Assembly: GCA_900772565.1 (NCBI GenBank)
Contig: CAAHET010000095.1
Coordinates: forward strand, 1-15,691
Direction: 5' to 3'
DNA length: 15,691 nucleotides
Origin: an uncultured Faecalibacterium sp.
GTDB taxonomy: Bacteria; Bacillota; Clostridia; Oscillospirales; Ruminococcaceae
The position numbers and the translations under genes were made by a program. Shown here piece after piece: positions 14,261-15,691 of the stretch; the first letter of the stretch is position 1; each line of letters starts with the position of its first letter. The notes under the pieces were generated by a model. That model made no database searches, had not been told where the DNA came from, and saw nothing but the letters and a program-made list of their open reading frames with translations.

Positions 14261-14290
14261 CGGGACAGCAAACAGAAAAGGAGGTTTTGC

Positions 14291-15691
14291 ATGGAGATCG
14301 AGATCCTCAAGCAGCAGTGCGGCGGCACCGAATTTGTGCCACAGCCGCACCGGCTGCACCTTGGTGCACAGAACGCCGAGGGGGTGGACCGGCTGCAGTT
14401 CATCCTGCCCGCAGCGTGGGCGGGGTGCACCATGGCACTGTATCTGCGCCGCAGCGACGGGGTGCAGCTGGCCGCCATTCCACTGGACACCGACGGCAGC
14501 GTGACGGTAGACCGCCGCCTGACTGGCAGCGTACGGGGACAGTGGATGCTGGCCGCTATGGACAGCAATGGTTACACCGCCTACACGCGTCCCGGCAGCT
14601 ACGATGTGTATCCCACTCTGCCAACGGACGGCGGCAGTGAGGAACTGCCGCCTTCGGTGTACGAGCAGTTCGTGGCGCGCGTGCTGGAAAGTGCCCGAGC
14701 TGCAGCGGAAAGTGCCCGCCGCGCCGAGAACGGTGCGGCAGACACTGCTGTGCAGGCAGCGCTGGCGCAAAAGGCTGCGGACAAAATTCTGGCCGACCGC
14801 ACCGATGCCGATGCCTGCGCAAAGCGGGCAGAGGCCGCCGCGCTGCGGGCAGAGAGCTACGCGCCCAAGGACGGCACCGTGCTGAGCGTGAACAGCAAGG
14901 GCGGCGCGGTGCAGCTAAACGCACAGGATGTGGCGGCGGTGCCGCTTCCGGCGCAGCCTTTGCCCGGCGAGATGGTGCGCATCCTCAGCGTGGATGCCGC
15001 CACCGGCGCGGTGCAGACCGACACCACTCCGCTGCCGGATCTGCGCCCCTATGTGCGCAGCGAGACCGTGCCCACGGCGGCAACGCCCGGCGCGGTGCGG
15101 GCAGACGGACAGTATGGTGTTGCGGTGCGGGCAGACGCCACCCTGACTACTGTGCCTGCCACGGCGGCGCAGCTGGACCGCATGACCGAGGCCTACGCGC
15201 CCCTGACCCCAGCGCTGCTGCCCTACGGCGTAAAAAAGGCGCTGACCAGTGCCGCAGGGGCGGCGGACTGGTCGGCGCAGGAGAAAACGGCAGCACTGCT
15301 GCAGCTGGGTGCGGACGACAGGTTTTACTCCAAGGCTGAGGCAGACCGGAAATTCGGCACGGCCTACACCTTGCCGCCTGCCACCGCAGCCGTGCTGGGC
15401 GGCGTGAAAGCCGGGCGGGGGCTGACCGTGAGCGAGGATGGCACACTGGAAGTGACGGAGGAAAACCTTGACACGGTGCTGGGCTTTGGTCTGGCAGAAA
15501 AACTGAAACAACTGGAAAGGATGATGAACATGAACGGAAAGCTGGTCTACACGGGCACCGGCACGGCGGGCAGAACCGCAGTGCTTCTGAGCGTGCCGGG
15601 CACGGTGGACTACATTGTGGTGCGGATGATGACACCAGCAACCAGCAGCGCAGACCAGACAGCTGCTGCTGCGGACTACGGCAGCACCCGC
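14291..15691 (+). CDS. Phage tail-fibre / receptor-binding-like protein (partial, runs off the window)
   Basis: The frame is open from the ATG at 14291 (AAAAGGAGG six bases upstream) through the last base, 467 codons with no stop. Residues 1-110 form a beta-rich domain with Y-L-R-R-S-D-G, similar in style to baseplate-attachment domains of Firmicutes siphophage proteins. Residues about 123-190 are an alanine-rich helical, probably trimeric coiled-coil segment. VLSVNSKGGAVQLNAQDV (197-214) and GGVKAGRGLTVSEDGTLEV (370-388) are motifs common in phage tail fibres; a weaker copy of the second lies at 264-286 (T-P-G-A-V-R ... A-D-A-T-L). From about 416 a C-terminal domain begins. No signal peptide is seen. 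It is transcribed away from the housekeeping operons. The function as adhesin or receptor binder is inference; prophage, tail-like particle or a domesticated gene cannot be told apart here. Confidence 0.75.
   Translation, partial: MEIEILKQQCGGTEFVPQPHRLHLGAQNAEGVDRLQFILPAAWAGCTMALYLRRSDGVQLAAIPLDTDGSVTVDRRLTGSVRGQWMLAAMDSNGYTAYTRPGSYDVYPTLPTDGGSEELPPSVYEQFVARVLESARAAAESARRAENGAADTAVQAALAQKAADKILADRTDADACAKRAEAAALRAESYAPKDGTVLSVNSKGGAVQLNAQDVAAVPLPAQPLPGEMVRILSVDAATGAVQTDTTPLPDLRPYVRSETVPTAATPGAVRADGQYGVAVRADATLTTVPATAAQLDRMTEAYAPLTPALLPYGVKKALTSAAGAADWSAQEKTAALLQLGADDRFYSKAEADRKFGTAYTLPPATAAVLGGVKAGRGLTVSEDGTLEVTEENLDTVLGFGLAEKLKQLERMMNMNGKLVYTGTGTAGRTAVLLSVPGTVDYIVVRMMTPATSSADQTAAAADYGSTR

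Larger units (their letters stand above)
13881..14290. other. Divergent intergenic region, T-rich then GC-rich, no gene seen
   Basis: No convincing reading frame. The left half (13900-14050) is T-rich on the plus strand and contains TTGTGCAA (13921), the same core as the motif cluster before the atp promoter. A weak plus-strand promoter (TTGTTC 14005-14010, 16 bases, TATGCT 14027-14032) is possible and could give a short RNA through the hairpins at 14054-14122. The right end carries the promoter and ribosome binding site of the plus-strand gene. Confidence 0.5.

Noticed and set aside
14135..14770. 211-codon minus-strand frame overlapping the tail-fibre-like gene
   Set aside because: It is antisense to a gene with a strong ribosome binding site and recognisable motifs, and has no domain features itself.

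Overview
The window looks like chromosome of a moderately high-GC member of the Clostridia, most likely a Faecalibacterium-type Oscillospiraceae. This is an inference from gene content (paired glgC/glgD, atpZ/atpI at the head of the ATP synthase operon, a G5/3D cell-wall protein), strong AGGAGG-type ribosome binding sites and protein style. No rRNA or tRNA gene is visible, so the taxonomic call is moderate.

Right to left on the minus strand there are three transcription units. (1) A G5/3D cell-wall protein (12509-13615) has a near-consensus promoter at 13852-13880, an unusually long and highly structured leader, and one or two terminators at 12380-12481. (2) The glycogen operon glgB-glgC-glgD-glgA (12141 down to 5878) has a promoter at 12199-12227 and a textbook terminator at 5817-5852. 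It encodes ADP-glucose synthesis (GlgC plus the degenerate partner GlgD), chain elongation (GlgA) and branching (GlgB, with an unusual histone-H1-like tail). (3) The F-type ATP synthase operon atpZ-I-B-E-F-H-A-G-D (5558 to 1, atpD cut by the window edge) has a promoter at 5653-5681. The c subunit carries the Na+-type residue pattern with a second membrane carboxylate, so the enzyme is probably a sodium-coupled or sodium-capable ATP synthase.

At the right end, on the plus strand and divergent from the G5/3D gene, a separate gene with its own promoter and strong ribosome binding site (14291 to beyond 15691) encodes a phage tail-fibre / receptor-binding-like protein. It runs off the window, so whether it opens a prophage, a tail-like particle locus or stands alone cannot be seen.

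The regions between units are rich in dyad symmetry: a TTGTGC-motif cluster before the atp promoter, a GC-rich palindromic mosaic between glgD and glgA, two adjacent hairpins after the G5/3D gene, and a 25-nt near-perfect palindrome between the divergent genes. The items most worth a second look are the two-carboxylate c subunit, the GlgB basic tail, the repeat-built leader of the G5/3D gene and the isolated tail-fibre-like gene. I found no clearly new multi-gene system.
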